A DNA stretch of 64,000 nt from Undibacterium sp. Lineage in GTDB: Bacteria > Pseudomonadota > Gammaproteobacteria > Burkholderiales > Burkholderiaceae_D. This document shows, one piece after another, positions 53,384 through 62,403 of the stretch (the first letter of the stretch is position 1; every line of letters starts with the position of its first letter). The notes below the pieces were generated by a model. That model did no database searches, was not told the DNA's origin, and saw only the letters and a program-made list of their open reading frames with translations. The stretch spans positions 1 through 64,000 of the forward strand of contig JAUSNO010000023.1 in the NCBI GenBank assembly GCA_030645915.1, given 5' to 3'. A program made the position numbers and the translations under genes.

Positions 53384-53473
53384 TTATTTGGCCAACTGAA
53401 GCAAGATGCTGCTCAGCATATACAGAGCGATGGTGGCGATCAGCATGGTTTCCATTTTAGTCGAGGTGTTCAT
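53384..53473 (-). CDS. Very small membrane protein, 29 aa
   Basis: ATG at 53473 with AAGGAA upstream opens a 29-codon frame reading MNTSTKMETMLIATIALYML and ending SSILLQLAK before TAA. A single hydrophobic helix spans about residues 9-26. It sits immediately upstream of the 63-aa membrane protein. It is too short for normal gene finders; the good ribosome-binding site and clean helix support it. Confidence 0.55.
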   Translation of the reverse strand: MNTSTKMETMLIATIALYMLSSILLQLAK

Positions 53474-53616
53474 ACAATTTCCTTTCGAGGAGAGTTGGTG
53501 TGACTACACTGTAGCAATGCCCAGGCAGCTTCTCCAGCAGGATGCGATGAACTGTCGATTTCTCGTTCCAGGGATGGTTTTTTCAAGGATAAATGGCGCG
53601 TTCGGGGTGTCGCGCT

Positions 53617-54120
53617 TTAGGCTTGATAGCACCAATGCCAGGGTTCATATTGAAAGCCGCAGCGGTTGTCCTGTGGATAGGACATCACAAAACCAAAGTG
53701 CGCGGCGTGCTGCGACAACCAGGCAAAGGCCGAGCTGGTCTCGAAACTGATTTCCAGCTCCGGCGCATCGGGTGTAGTGATGTCGATGGCGCGTCCCGTG
53801 TGGTGTTCGCTATAACCCGGTGGGGCGCAGACGCTGAGTATGGCTTCGATGCTGCCACCCTGATCGAGCTTGGCCTGAATGATTTCTACCTGCCGCTGCA
53901 CGCTACGGAATGCCGATACCATCAGCAAAATAATGCCGTCATCCTGTGCCGCGTGTTTCATGGCGTGCCAGGCTTTTGTCGCTTCTGGCGTGAGCAGATA
54001 CTCGCGACCGTTTTCATCTGTTTCTGCAATTTCCAGTACATACGCTTCTACCTGCAACAGCAATTCACGCGCATCCAACATGTCGGCGCTGATGCCTAAT
54101 TGTTCAAGATCATTGCTCAT
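53617..54120 (-). CDS. D,D-carboxypeptidase of the VanY/M15B type
   Basis: A 167-aa zinc peptidase without signal peptide, so probably cytoplasmic. Motifs: ILLMVSAFRSVQRQVEI, the zinc site SEHHTGRAIDITTP (SxHxxGxAxD) and the C-terminal EPWHWCY (ExxWH) for the second zinc ligand. It should remove D-Ala from muropeptides, supporting recycling together with its neighbours. Its start overlaps the stop of the amidase gene by one base. Confidence 0.9.
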   Translation of the reverse strand: MSNDLEQLGISADMLDARELLLQVEAYVLEIAETDENGREYLLTPEATKAWHAMKHAAQDDGIILLMVSAFRSVQRQVEIIQAKLDQGGSIEAILSVCAPPGYSEHHTGRAIDITTPDAPELEISFETSSAFAWLSQHAAHFGFVMSYPQDNRCGFQYEPWHWCYQA

Positions 54121-54905
54121 TAGCGTAATTTGCTGGTGATGACATCGAGCAAAGCGGCGGTGGCGGCATCTGGCATGCCATCAAAATTCTCCGGGCGATA
54201 TCGCGTCTGAAATGCGATCAGCACCTTGCGCGTGGGTTCATCGAGCAAACCGTTCTGTGGCGTTGCATAACCATGCTGTAACAAACGTTGCTGGAACCAG
54301 GCAATATCCGGCAATTGCTGTTCATATTCCGCTTGTTTTACGCTGACCTGTTGCTCGTCTGGCCAAGGGATCAAACCTGCATCGGCAAGCTGCTTCCAAG
54401 GAAATTTCGGTCCGGGATCAGGCTTGCGCTGCGGTGCGATTTCGCTATGCGCCAGAATGTTTTCAGGTCTGATCTGGTGTCTGGCAACGATGTCTTTAAC
54501 CAAAATGATCAGCTTATCAATTTGTGCCTGCGGAAATGCAGGATACACGCGGCCTTCAGAAGTATCCTGATAGCCTAAATTGACAATTTCTATGCCTATC
54601 GAGCCCGCGTTGAGGCGGCTATGGCCCCTCCAGTCGCTCAGTCCCGCGTGATAAGCCAGACGATCTTCATCCACCAAGCGATACAAAGTGGTTGCCGCAT
54701 CATCGCCTAACAGATAGTGACTACTGACGCCCTGTTCCGTTAATACTCTGAGCGAGGTTGGCAGATCAAGTGCGGTGTAATGCAGGATCAGAAATTGCAC
54801 GCGACTTTCCTGACTTTTGGCTGATTTGCTGCTGTCGATGCGTAATGGGCCGGCGCAACCGCTGAGCAGAGTGATGATGGCTGTAATAAGGATAAAAATT
54901 TTCAT
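54120..54905 (-). CDS. amiD: N-acetylmuramoyl-L-alanine amidase, AmiD-like lipoprotein
   Basis: A 261-aa lipoprotein: the lipobox LLSGC is at about residues 14-18. The amidase_2 domain contains FLILHYTALD, SSHYLLGDD, IGIEIVNLGYQ and VGHSE-like ILAHSEIAPQRKPDPGPKFPW with the zinc ligands. A peptidoglycan-binding domain (about residues 190-255, IAWFQQRLLQHGYATPQNGLLDEPTRKVLIAFQTRYRP) follows. It cleaves the lactyl-peptide bond of muropeptides. It lies between the kinase and carboxypeptidase genes in one operon. Confidence 0.92.
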   Translation of the reverse strand: MKIFILITAIITLLSGCAGPLRIDSSKSAKSQESRVQFLILHYTALDLPTSLRVLTEQGVSSHYLLGDDAATTLYRLVDEDRLAYHAGLSDWRGHSRLNAGSIGIEIVNLGYQDTSEGRVYPAFPQAQIDKLIILVKDIVARHQIRPENILAHSEIAPQRKPDPGPKFPWKQLADAGLIPWPDEQQVSVKQAEYEQQLPDIAWFQQRLLQHGYATPQNGLLDEPTRKVLIAFQTRYRPENFDGMPDAATAALLDVITSKLR

Positions 54906-54907
54906 GA

Positions 54908-55867
54908 TCAAGAATAGGTGGAGTGTTGAGCTGCAACATGCGCTGCGGCAAAGTGCGCTTCATTGACGCAGGATGTTAAGTCGATAGCGTCGGGCAAGCT
55001 TGCGCGCATTGTTTGAAAAATGACCGGGTGCAGTTCTTGCACTCTACCGCCCAGAGCGACGGGTTTGTTGCCAAAACGTTGGCATAAGGCGAGTGCCAAT
55101 CGGGCCAGTTCCCGGCCAGCATTTTGCAATAATTGATAGGCCGCGGGATCGGTATCTGCGGCGGCTGCAACAGCCATTGCCAATTTTCCGATATCGCCGC
55201 GTGTGCCCTGATAGATAAATTCCTTGGAAACCGACCAATCCGATCCGCCAATATGCTCAAAGACCTTTTGCGCCATGAGTGAGTCGCGCCAGCAGCCAAT
55301 TTTCTCGTCCTCTTTGCGCCATATATGCTTTAGGGCTTCGCGGGCGATCCAAAAACCGCTGCCGGCATCATCGAGCAAGAACCCATGGCCTCCCACACGA
55401 TGAAACGCACTTTGTTGGTCGATATAGGCAGCAATCGAGCCAGTGCCGGCGTACACCAGATAGCCTTCACCCGGCTTGAAGACGGCACGGTAAGCGATGG
55501 CAATGTCGTTGCTAATGGTGACCTTGTCGCTTGATATGCCAAACAGGCTGCCGAGTAAATTGCATAGGTGGGTAGTGTCTTCACCGCAGCCTGTAATGCC
55601 GGCTTCAATTTTTCCTATCAATCCGAATCGCTGCACTATCTTTGCTAACGTTGTAAAAGTCTCTTGTACCATCTGCTGACCGCTTGCCTGCGCCATATGT
55701 AAGGCGGTCATGCCATCCACATGACCTGATGCAATGATGTGGCCTGATGGCTCGGCCAGGGCCCAGCGTGTCTGTGTGCCACCCGCATCGATGCCTAGTC
55801 CCAGACCTCTGAGCAATGGTGCCGGGGTGGATGGATGTGGCTGCAGGATATGCGAAGTGTATGTCAT
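54908..55867 (-). CDS. BadF/BcrA ATPase family kinase, N-acetylglucosamine-kinase-like
   Basis: A 319-aa ASKHA-fold sugar kinase. The phosphate-binding loop is GIDAGGTQTRWALAEPSGHII; later ITGCGEDTTH, VYAGTGSIAAYID, GGHGFLLDDAGSGFWIAREAL and LGGRVQEL. This family includes NagK- and MurK-like GlcNAc/MurNAc kinases. In this operon a role in phosphorylating recycled amino sugars is likely. The ATG at 55867 is preferred; an upstream ATG at 55900 adds eleven unsupported residues. Confidence 0.82.
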   Translation of the reverse strand: MTYTSHILQPHPSTPAPLLRGLGLGIDAGGTQTRWALAEPSGHIIASGHVDGMTALHMAQASGQQMVQETFTTLAKIVQRFGLIGKIEAGITGCGEDTTHLCNLLGSLFGISSDKVTISNDIAIAYRAVFKPGEGYLVYAGTGSIAAYIDQQSAFHRVGGHGFLLDDAGSGFWIAREALKHIWRKEDEKIGCWRDSLMAQKVFEHIGGSDWSVSKEFIYQGTRGDIGKLAMAVAAAADTDPAAYQLLQNAGRELARLALALCQRFGNKPVALGGRVQELHPVIFQTMRASLPDAIDLTSCVNEAHFAAAHVAAQHSTYS

Positions 55868-56118
55868 TGTGTAATTTTGCCACAGCGATGGCAACGCCAT
55901 TTTTATCTTATTATCTTAGCCACTGCAATGCGATCAGGCGAATGACTAGTTGATTTTAGGGTATGCCTATTTGGAATAGGTGACAGTTCTGTCATGTGCT
56001 ATAACTTTTATGTATGCTGGTAAGGGTAAATTTCAGTCGCATCCTGCGGCATTTACTGATATTTATACGGCAATGGTTTTTGTGCTGACCAACACCCGCC
56101 ACCAATAGAAGAAAATCA

Positions 56119-57414
56119 ATGGATCAAGTTGTGGTAAAGACAAACAGTTTATGGCGCTGGATACCAACGCTGTATTTCAGCCAGGGCATACCCTATGTCG
56201 TGGTGATGACTTTGTCGGTCATCATGTACAAGAATATGGGCATCTCCAATTCTGACATCGCGCTCTATACCAGCTGGCTATATCTGCCATTTGTCATTAA
56301 GCCCTTGTGGTCACCGTTTGTGGATATGTTCAGGACCAAGCGCTTCTGGATCATTACTCTGGAGCTGCTTATCGGCAGTTTATTTGCGCTGGTGGCGCTG
56401 ACCATTCCGGCGGATAATTTTTTCAGGCTGACCTTGATGGTGTTTTGGTTGCTGGCGTTTAGCGCGGCTACCCATGACATTAGTTCTGACGGTTTTTATA
56501 TGCTGGCCCTGCAGCAGCATCAGCAAGCGGCTTATGTCGGAGTGCGCAGCATGTTTTTTCGCCTCTCGATGATTGCGGGGCAGGGCGGCCTGGTGTACCT
56601 GGCCGGTTCGTTGAAAGACATGACGGGTAGCGTCACTCTGGCATGGAGCGTGGTGTTTGTCGTGCTGGCGGGTATGTTTATATCGCTGTCGGTGTACCAC
56701 AAATGGATGCTGCCCAAGCCGGATAGCGATCAGTCCAGAGGTGACCCTGATCAGGTCCTTAAAACTTTTTTTACGATTTTTGCAGAATTCCTGAAGAAGA
56801 AAAATGTCCTGATCACGCTTTGTTTCTTGATGCTGTATCGCTTTGGCGAGGCGCAGCTGGTCAAGATGGCACCACCGTTTTTGTTGGATGCCACCAGCAA
56901 GGGCGGCCTGGCCTTGTCGACCCAAATGGTGGGTATCATTTACGGTAGCATAGGCATGGTTGCCTTGACGTGCGGAGGTCTGCTGGGCAGCTATCTGATT
57001 TCTCGTTTTGGCTTAAAGCGCTGTCTGTGGCCGATGGCGCTGGCGATCAATGTGCCACACCTTGCCTATGTGTATCTGTCATTTGCCATGCCAGAAAATG
57101 TCGCGCTGATTGCCATCGCCGTTGCGGTAGAGCAGTTCGGTTACGGTTTTGGATTTACCGCCTACATTCTGTACATGATCATGGTGGCAGACGGCCCGAA
57201 CAAAACCGCCCACTACGCGATCTGCACCGGCTTCATGGCTCTTGGCATGATGTTGCCGGGAATGTTCAGCGGCTGGCTGCAGGCGCAATTGGGCTATGCC
57301 CATTTCTTTGTCTGGATTTGCATCGCCGCCATACCTACTTTTGTGGTCACGTCCCTGATTCAGGTTGATCCCGGTTTCGGCAAAAAAACGCGACCAGCTT
57401 CTTCAATTACCTAG
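56119..57414 (+). CDS. ampG: MFS permease, AmpG-like muropeptide transporter
   Basis: A 431-aa, 12-helix protein. The N-terminus WRWIPTLYFSQGIPYVVVMTLSVIMYKNMGISNSDIALYTSWLYLPFVIKPLWSPFVDMF closely follows the AmpG pattern, and later GEAQLVKMAPPFLLD and AYILYMIMVADGPNKTAHYAICTGFMALGMMLPGMFSGWLQ. AmpG imports GlcNAc-anhydroMurNAc peptides. It heads a plus-strand run of recycling genes, divergent from the kinase operon. Confidence 0.85.
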   Translation: MDQVVVKTNSLWRWIPTLYFSQGIPYVVVMTLSVIMYKNMGISNSDIALYTSWLYLPFVIKPLWSPFVDMFRTKRFWIITLELLIGSLFALVALTIPADNFFRLTLMVFWLLAFSAATHDISSDGFYMLALQQHQQAAYVGVRSMFFRLSMIAGQGGLVYLAGSLKDMTGSVTLAWSVVFVVLAGMFISLSVYHKWMLPKPDSDQSRGDPDQVLKTFFTIFAEFLKKKNVLITLCFLMLYRFGEAQLVKMAPPFLLDATSKGGLALSTQMVGIIYGSIGMVALTCGGLLGSYLISRFGLKRCLWPMALAINVPHLAYVYLSFAMPENVALIAIAVAVEQFGYGFGFTAYILYMIMVADGPNKTAHYAICTGFMALGMMLPGMFSGWLQAQLGYAHFFVWICIAAIPTFVVTSLIQVDPGFGKKTRPASSIT

Positions 57415-57435
57415 CGCGATTTGTAAAAGGTCTTT

Positions 57436-58431
57436 ATGTCTACTTCTCTCGATCTACGCCAGCATCAGTTTAAAAGCACGTCTTACGCTTCTCCCATTTC
57501 CGGGCCGCGCATCATCATCACCGGTGCGGTGCATGGGAATGAAATTTGCGGCACTGTTGCCATACGGCGCGTGATGGATGAATTAAATAGCGGCCATTTG
57601 CAGCAGATCGCCGGCACCCTCACCCTGGTGCCGGTAGTCAATACGCTAGCGTATCAACTAGGCCAGCGCCACGGTCATCGCAACCTCAATCGCCGTCTGC
57701 GACCTACGCAACAAATCGAAGAGTTTGAGGATCATGTCGCCAACTGGCTTTGCCCTCTGCTGGCGCAACATGACATCCTGCTCGATCTGCATTCGTTTCG
57801 CGGCAAAGGCACGGCTTTTGTCATGGTAGGGCCGGAAAATAACGCGGATGAGATCGAACCTTTTCGTTACGCAGCAGAGGAAGAAATACTGGCCTTGCGC
57901 CTGGGCGTCAATCGCTTTGTAGATGGGTGGTTGAGCACCTATGCGCGTGGCGTGGAAAGGCGTAGAAAAAGATTGAATCACATCGCCGATAGCGTAGCCT
58001 TGCACAATGCTGATCCGCAATTCGGTGTCGGCACCACCGAATACATGCGCTCCGTAGGCGGCCATGCACTGACACTGGAATGCGGCCAGCATCAAGACCC
58101 TATGGCGCCGCAAGTGGCGTATCAAGCTATTCTTAATACGCTACGCCAGCTTGGTATTCTGGCAGGAGATAAACCCGCCGTGGTCCAGCAGCGGGAGGCG
58201 CTGAGGATCTACGATGTCGTCGATAAAGCGCATGTCAGCGACAGCTTTAGCCGCGAATGGGCCAGCTTCGATCCGCTCATCCAGGGTGACCTGATCGGCA
58301 CTCGACATGACGGCAGTGCAGTGATCGCCGAGATGGATGGCTGCATCATCTTTCCCGATGCAAACGCCGCGGCGGGCGAAGAATGGTTTTACCTGGCAAA
58401 ACACAATCCGCGGTTTTATGTCAATGCGTAA
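57436..58431 (+). CDS. Succinylglutamate desuccinylase/aspartoacylase family zinc hydrolase
   Basis: A 331-aa M14-like carboxypeptidase-fold protein. The zinc site is GAVHGNEICG (HxxE) and DLHS (LDLHSFRGKG), with the catalytic Glu in HALTLECGQH. Family members act on N-acyl amino acids or, as in MpaA, on gamma-D-Glu-diaminopimelate bonds in muropeptides. Surrounding genes favour the latter role; this is inference. It starts 21 nt after the AmpG-like gene and its 3' end lies 29 nt before the peptide-binding protein. Confidence 0.83.
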   Translation: MSTSLDLRQHQFKSTSYASPISGPRIIITGAVHGNEICGTVAIRRVMDELNSGHLQQIAGTLTLVPVVNTLAYQLGQRHGHRNLNRRLRPTQQIEEFEDHVANWLCPLLAQHDILLDLHSFRGKGTAFVMVGPENNADEIEPFRYAAEEEILALRLGVNRFVDGWLSTYARGVERRRKRLNHIADSVALHNADPQFGVGTTEYMRSVGGHALTLECGQHQDPMAPQVAYQAILNTLRQLGILAGDKPAVVQQREALRIYDVVDKAHVSDSFSREWASFDPLIQGDLIGTRHDGSAVIAEMDGCIIFPDANAAAGEEWFYLAKHNPRFYVNA

Positions 58432-58460
58432 TTGCTAATCTTGTTTTATTTTTCGGATGT

Positions 58461-60245
58461 ATGATGAATTTTAGGTTTCATTCGCTTGCCCTGTTCTTTC
58501 TGTTCTGCTTACCGGGTGCTGCGCCAGCCGATGCTGCTGCACCCAAAAAAATCCTGCATGTCTTGCTCACCAGCCCGGAAGCCTCGCTTGATCCGGCCTT
58601 GGCATCTGACGTACAGTCGCTGAGCATCAATGAAAACATCTTCGACCCGCCATTGCGTTACGATTACCTGGCGCGGCCGGTGAAGCTACAGGCCAATACC
58701 TTGCGTGCAATGCCCGAGGTTTCTGCCGATGGAAAAACCTATCTTCTGCACTTGCAGCCGGGCATTTTTTTTACGCCTGATGCGGCCTTCAAGGGACAGG
58801 CCAGGGAATTGATTGCGGAGGATTACGTCTACAGCATCAAGCGTTTATATGACCCCGCCATCAAGTCGCCCTGGTTGTTTATGTTTGAAGGCAAGTTGCT
58901 TGGTGATGACAAGTTGCTGCTCGCAGATAAAGCGAAAAAATTCAACCCTGATCAAACGATCGCGGGCTTGCAGGCGCTAGATCGTTACACGCTGCGCCTG
59001 CAATTAAAGGCACCGGACAATAATTTTCTGTTCCAGCTCGCCACCCCGGCAGTGGCTGCAGTGGCGCGTGAAGTAGTCGATAACTATGCCGATCAGATCG
59101 GTAGCCACCCGGTCGGTACCGGGCCGTTCATGATGGGGCAATGGCAGCGCAATTTTAAGATGCAGTTGCTGGCTAACCCTGCTTACCGCAAGGTGATTTT
59201 TTCTTCTGTTGCCGGGGGTGATGCTGCCGATCTGGCCATCGTCAAGAATCTGCAAGGCAAGCGCCTGCCGCGGGTGGATAGTATAGAAATCAAAGTCATC
59301 GAAGAGCAGCAGTCGCGGGTGCTGGGATTTTTAAATCAGGAATTTGATTATCTGGAACAACTGCCGCCGCCGCTAGCCGATATGGTCTTGCGTGACGGGA
59401 AACTGAGGCCGGAGTTAGCCAGCAAAGGCATACAGTTCGCCCTGTTCTCTCCATTGCAAACGTATTACATGTGGATGAATATGGATGATCCTCTCATAGG
59501 CGGATATACCCCGGAAAAAATCGCCCTCAGGCGTGCCATCGCACTCAGTTACGACAGTAAGGAAGATATACGCTTGATGGAAAAAGGCCTGGCGTTGCCG
59601 GCGCAATCGGTGCTGCCGCCGAATGTGCTTGGTTATGATCCGCGCTATCGTAGCCCATTAAGCCATGACCTCAAATTGGCGAATGCCTTGCTGGATAAAT
59701 TCGGCTACCAGCGCGGGCAGGACGGCTATCGCCACTTGCCTGATGGTCAGCCGCTTAGCCTGACCATGCATAGCCTGGCCGCCACTACCGGGCGTTTGCG
59801 CGATGAGGTCTGGCATAAAAATATGGAAGCAATCGGCGTGCGTATCCGTTTTAAAACTGACAAACATTCTGAGATCATCAAGGCCGCTCGTTTGGGTAAG
59901 GTACAGATGACGGAGGCGAACTGGATTGCGGATTTTCCTGATGGCGAGAACTTTTATCAGTTGCTGTACGGCCCCAATAGTGGCCGCGCCAATTACGCGC
60001 GCTTCAATTTGCCTGCCTTTAACACGCTGTACGAACAGTCGCGCAGCCTATCTGATTCGCCGCAGCGCCAGCGTCTGTACCACGACATGGCGCAACTGGT
60101 GCATGGCTACACGCCTTGGGTCTTGCGCATCCACCCGCTGTCGGCGGATATCTGGCAGCCATGGTTAAAAAACTATAAACGGCATCCGGTGGATTTTACT
60201 TCCTGGCGCTACGTGGATCTTGAGAAAAATTCCACTGTGGATTAA
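58461..60245 (+). CDS. ABC-type peptide-binding protein, DppA/MppA-like
   Basis: A 594-aa periplasmic solute-binding protein (family 5) with signal peptide (hydrophobic to about residue 17, cleavage near PADAA). Hallmarks: LLTSPEASLDPALASDVQSLSINENIFDPPLRYD, PGIFFTPDAAFKGQARELIAEDYVYSIKRLYDP and IGSHPVGTGPFMMGQWQR. No ABC permease or ATPase gene lies beside it, so it may share a peptide transporter elsewhere, as MppA does with Opp. Start at ATG 58461 or 58464. Confidence 0.88.
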   Translation: MMNFRFHSLALFFLFCLPGAAPADAAAPKKILHVLLTSPEASLDPALASDVQSLSINENIFDPPLRYDYLARPVKLQANTLRAMPEVSADGKTYLLHLQPGIFFTPDAAFKGQARELIAEDYVYSIKRLYDPAIKSPWLFMFEGKLLGDDKLLLADKAKKFNPDQTIAGLQALDRYTLRLQLKAPDNNFLFQLATPAVAAVAREVVDNYADQIGSHPVGTGPFMMGQWQRNFKMQLLANPAYRKVIFSSVAGGDAADLAIVKNLQGKRLPRVDSIEIKVIEEQQSRVLGFLNQEFDYLEQLPPPLADMVLRDGKLRPELASKGIQFALFSPLQTYYMWMNMDDPLIGGYTPEKIALRRAIALSYDSKEDIRLMEKGLALPAQSVLPPNVLGYDPRYRSPLSHDLKLANALLDKFGYQRGQDGYRHLPDGQPLSLTMHSLAATTGRLRDEVWHKNMEAIGVRIRFKTDKHSEIIKAARLGKVQMTEANWIADFPDGENFYQLLYGPNSGRANYARFNLPAFNTLYEQSRSLSDSPQRQRLYHDMAQLVHGYTPWVLRIHPLSADIWQPWLKNYKRHPVDFTSWRYVDLEKNSTVD

Positions 60246-60408
60246 TCGTGAGAATAAGTTGAAACAACGCCATTCTCGCGGCTAATGCGACCTGTAAGTG
60301 CTATGCCTTAGGGTTATGGATCATGAGTAAAGTTTCATTTGTGAGCGATGCGCAGTCACCCTATGCTGGCTGAATAATTGAATCGAATACGCTGGGAGAC
60401 ATGCGCTG

Positions 60409-61008
60409 ATGCTTTGTGAATTAATGGTGGATCATCCTGATTTTAGACGGCTCGATGAGATAGACGGGATCGTCATCGATTTGCGTTATGTCGGCGCTAA
60501 TAATTTTGTCGGACGCGATCTGTATGGCGGGCTTGACTGTCGCTGGTTGCACTTTCAGGCGGCCGATGCGCTGGCGCAAGCGGTGCTCTATTTGCGTCAG
60601 CATTATCCGGCGTATCGCCTGGTGGTGTTGGATGCCTTGCGTCCGCATCGGATACAGGAAATGCTTTGGCAACATCTGGAAGGCACCAAGCTACGCGCAT
60701 ACATCGCTGATCCGGCGCGTGGCTCCATTCATTCATTTGGCATGGCGGTCGATGTCACGGTTCTCGATGAGGCCGGGATTGAGCTCGACATGGGAACCGC
60801 CTTTGATGCGCTGGTCGAGAAATCGCACCCCAAGCAAGAGGCGCAGTTTCTGGCCGATGGCAGTCTTACCCGTCAGCAGTTCGAGAATCGTCAGGTGTTG
60901 CGACAGGCCATGTTTGGTGCCGGCTTTCGCGGCATTAATAGCGAATGGTGGCATTTCAATTTTGGCGATCCTGATGTGGTGCGCCAAACGTATCTGCGCA
61001 TCGATTGA
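60409..61008 (+). CDS. ddpX: D-alanyl-D-alanine dipeptidase (VanX/DdpX-like)
   Basis: A 199-aa zinc peptidase hydrolysing D-Ala-D-Ala. Signature: VVLDALRPHRIQ, zinc ligands in GSIHSFGMAVDVTVLD (SxHxxGxAxD) and the C-terminal INSEWWHFNFGD (ExxWH). Cytoplasmic by lack of a signal peptide. It is typical of muropeptide utilisation clusters rather than of vancomycin resistance, since no VanH or VanA is nearby. Confidence 0.93.
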   Translation: MLCELMVDHPDFRRLDEIDGIVIDLRYVGANNFVGRDLYGGLDCRWLHFQAADALAQAVLYLRQHYPAYRLVVLDALRPHRIQEMLWQHLEGTKLRAYIADPARGSIHSFGMAVDVTVLDEAGIELDMGTAFDALVEKSHPKQEAQFLADGSLTRQQFENRQVLRQAMFGAGFRGINSEWWHFNFGDPDVVRQTYLRID

Positions 61009-61017
61009 GGAAATATT

Positions 61018-62382
61018 TTGAAGCCTTATTTCGCATTTTTGCTATGTGGACTTTTGTTGTATGGTGCAGCGCAAGCCAGCCCTCAATCAGCCGCATCAAA
61101 AAATGCCCGGCGTGTGCCCAACACGGATCAGGTCTTACGTGCCGTGCTTGATCATCCGACGCAGGCGCTGGCTAGCCTCTCCGTAATTGCCATCAGGGAT
61201 GGCAACGTTGTGTACGAAAAACAATTTGGCCGGCGATATATTCACGGGACAGATACGACAAAAGATCTGTCCGTCAACGTCAACACCTTATACCGTATTG
61301 CCTCCGTTTCCAAGATGGTCGCGTCTATCGGTGCGATGTGCCTGGTGGAGCAGGGCAAGCTCGATCTGGATGCCGATATCAGTCGCTATCTTGGCTTCAG
61401 GCTCAGAAATCCCCACTTTCCAGAGGTGGCGATCACTGCGCGTATGTTGCTAACGCATACGTCGTCATTGCGTGATGGCGCACAATACAATTTCCCTGCG
61501 AACGTCAGCATGCAGAGCTTGCTGCTGCCGGGTGCGGCGCAATATGGTGATGGCGCGCAATGGGCGAAAAAGCGTGATGGTGAGCATCTGGCGCCAGGAA
61601 AATTTTTCAGTTATGTGAATCTGAACTGGGGCGTGCTGGGATCGGTGATGGAGGCGGCGAGCGGTCAGCGTTTTGATCATTTCATGCGCGATACTGTGTT
61701 AAAGCCATTGCATATCGCGGGTGGCTACAACCCGGAAGAATTCAGTGCTGAGGAGTTGTCCGATGTGGCGGTGTTGTACCGTAAGAAAAAAGAACATGAC
61801 GTGATCTGGAACCCTGCCGGTCCATGGGTGGCGCAGGTGGATGATTATCGCGCCAGGGCTGTAGTGAAAAGAGCCGGCTTGGAAAATTATATTCCCGGTT
61901 CTAACGCGACCATTTTTAGCCCGCAAGGGGGCTTGCGTATTAGTGTGCAGGGCTTGAGCCGTCTTATGCGGATGTTGATGAACCAGGGCGAGTTAGACGG
62001 CGTCCGACTATTGCAGCCTGCCAGCATCAAGACCTTGCTCAGCGAGCAATGGCGCTATGACGTTGCGCGAAAAAATGGTGACAGTGATCGAGGACTTTTT
62101 TTATCCTGGAGCTTGGGCTTTCAGCACTTTAGCGATGTCAGTGCGCCACATTATGGCGACCGGCTGGTGCAGGGTTTGCCGAGATTTACCGGCTTTGGCC
62201 ATCTGGGCGAAGCCTATGGGCTACAGTCGGGCTTCATGTTTGATCCACAAACGCGCAACGGCATGATCTTTGCCATCGGTGGTGTGTCGGCGGATTCTGC
62301 AGGCAACTTCGGTGAATATTCCAGCCTCAGTCCGTGGGAAGAAAAAATACTCACGGCCTTGCATGAAGAGATTAATCAATAA
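61018..62382 (+). CDS. Serine hydrolase, class C beta-lactamase family
   Basis: A 454-aa exported protein with signal peptide (residues 1-20, AAQAS). The SxxK motif is in YRIASVSKMV, the YxN motif in FSYVNLNWG, and the third box may lie near GFGHLGEAYGLQ. This is the DD-peptidase/beta-lactamase fold; an esterase, D-aminopeptidase or DD-endopeptidase role in wall turnover is as likely as true beta-lactamase. TTG start preceded by GAGGAA. Nine nt after the VanX gene. Confidence 0.85.
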   Translation: MKPYFAFLLCGLLLYGAAQASPQSAASKNARRVPNTDQVLRAVLDHPTQALASLSVIAIRDGNVVYEKQFGRRYIHGTDTTKDLSVNVNTLYRIASVSKMVASIGAMCLVEQGKLDLDADISRYLGFRLRNPHFPEVAITARMLLTHTSSLRDGAQYNFPANVSMQSLLLPGAAQYGDGAQWAKKRDGEHLAPGKFFSYVNLNWGVLGSVMEAASGQRFDHFMRDTVLKPLHIAGGYNPEEFSAEELSDVAVLYRKKKEHDVIWNPAGPWVAQVDDYRARAVVKRAGLENYIPGSNATIFSPQGGLRISVQGLSRLMRMLMNQGELDGVRLLQPASIKTLLSEQWRYDVARKNGDSDRGLFLSWSLGFQHFSDVSAPHYGDRLVQGLPRFTGFGHLGEAYGLQSGFMFDPQTRNGMIFAIGGVSADSAGNFGEYSSLSPWEEKILTALHEEINQ

Positions 62383-62403
62383 TTTCACTATGCCATTCGT
62401 CGC

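Noticed and set aside
60409-61008. Vancomycin-resistance cluster
   Set aside because: VanX- and VanY-like peptidases occur, but no VanH or VanA ligase or VanRS pair is present; recycling genes explain them better.
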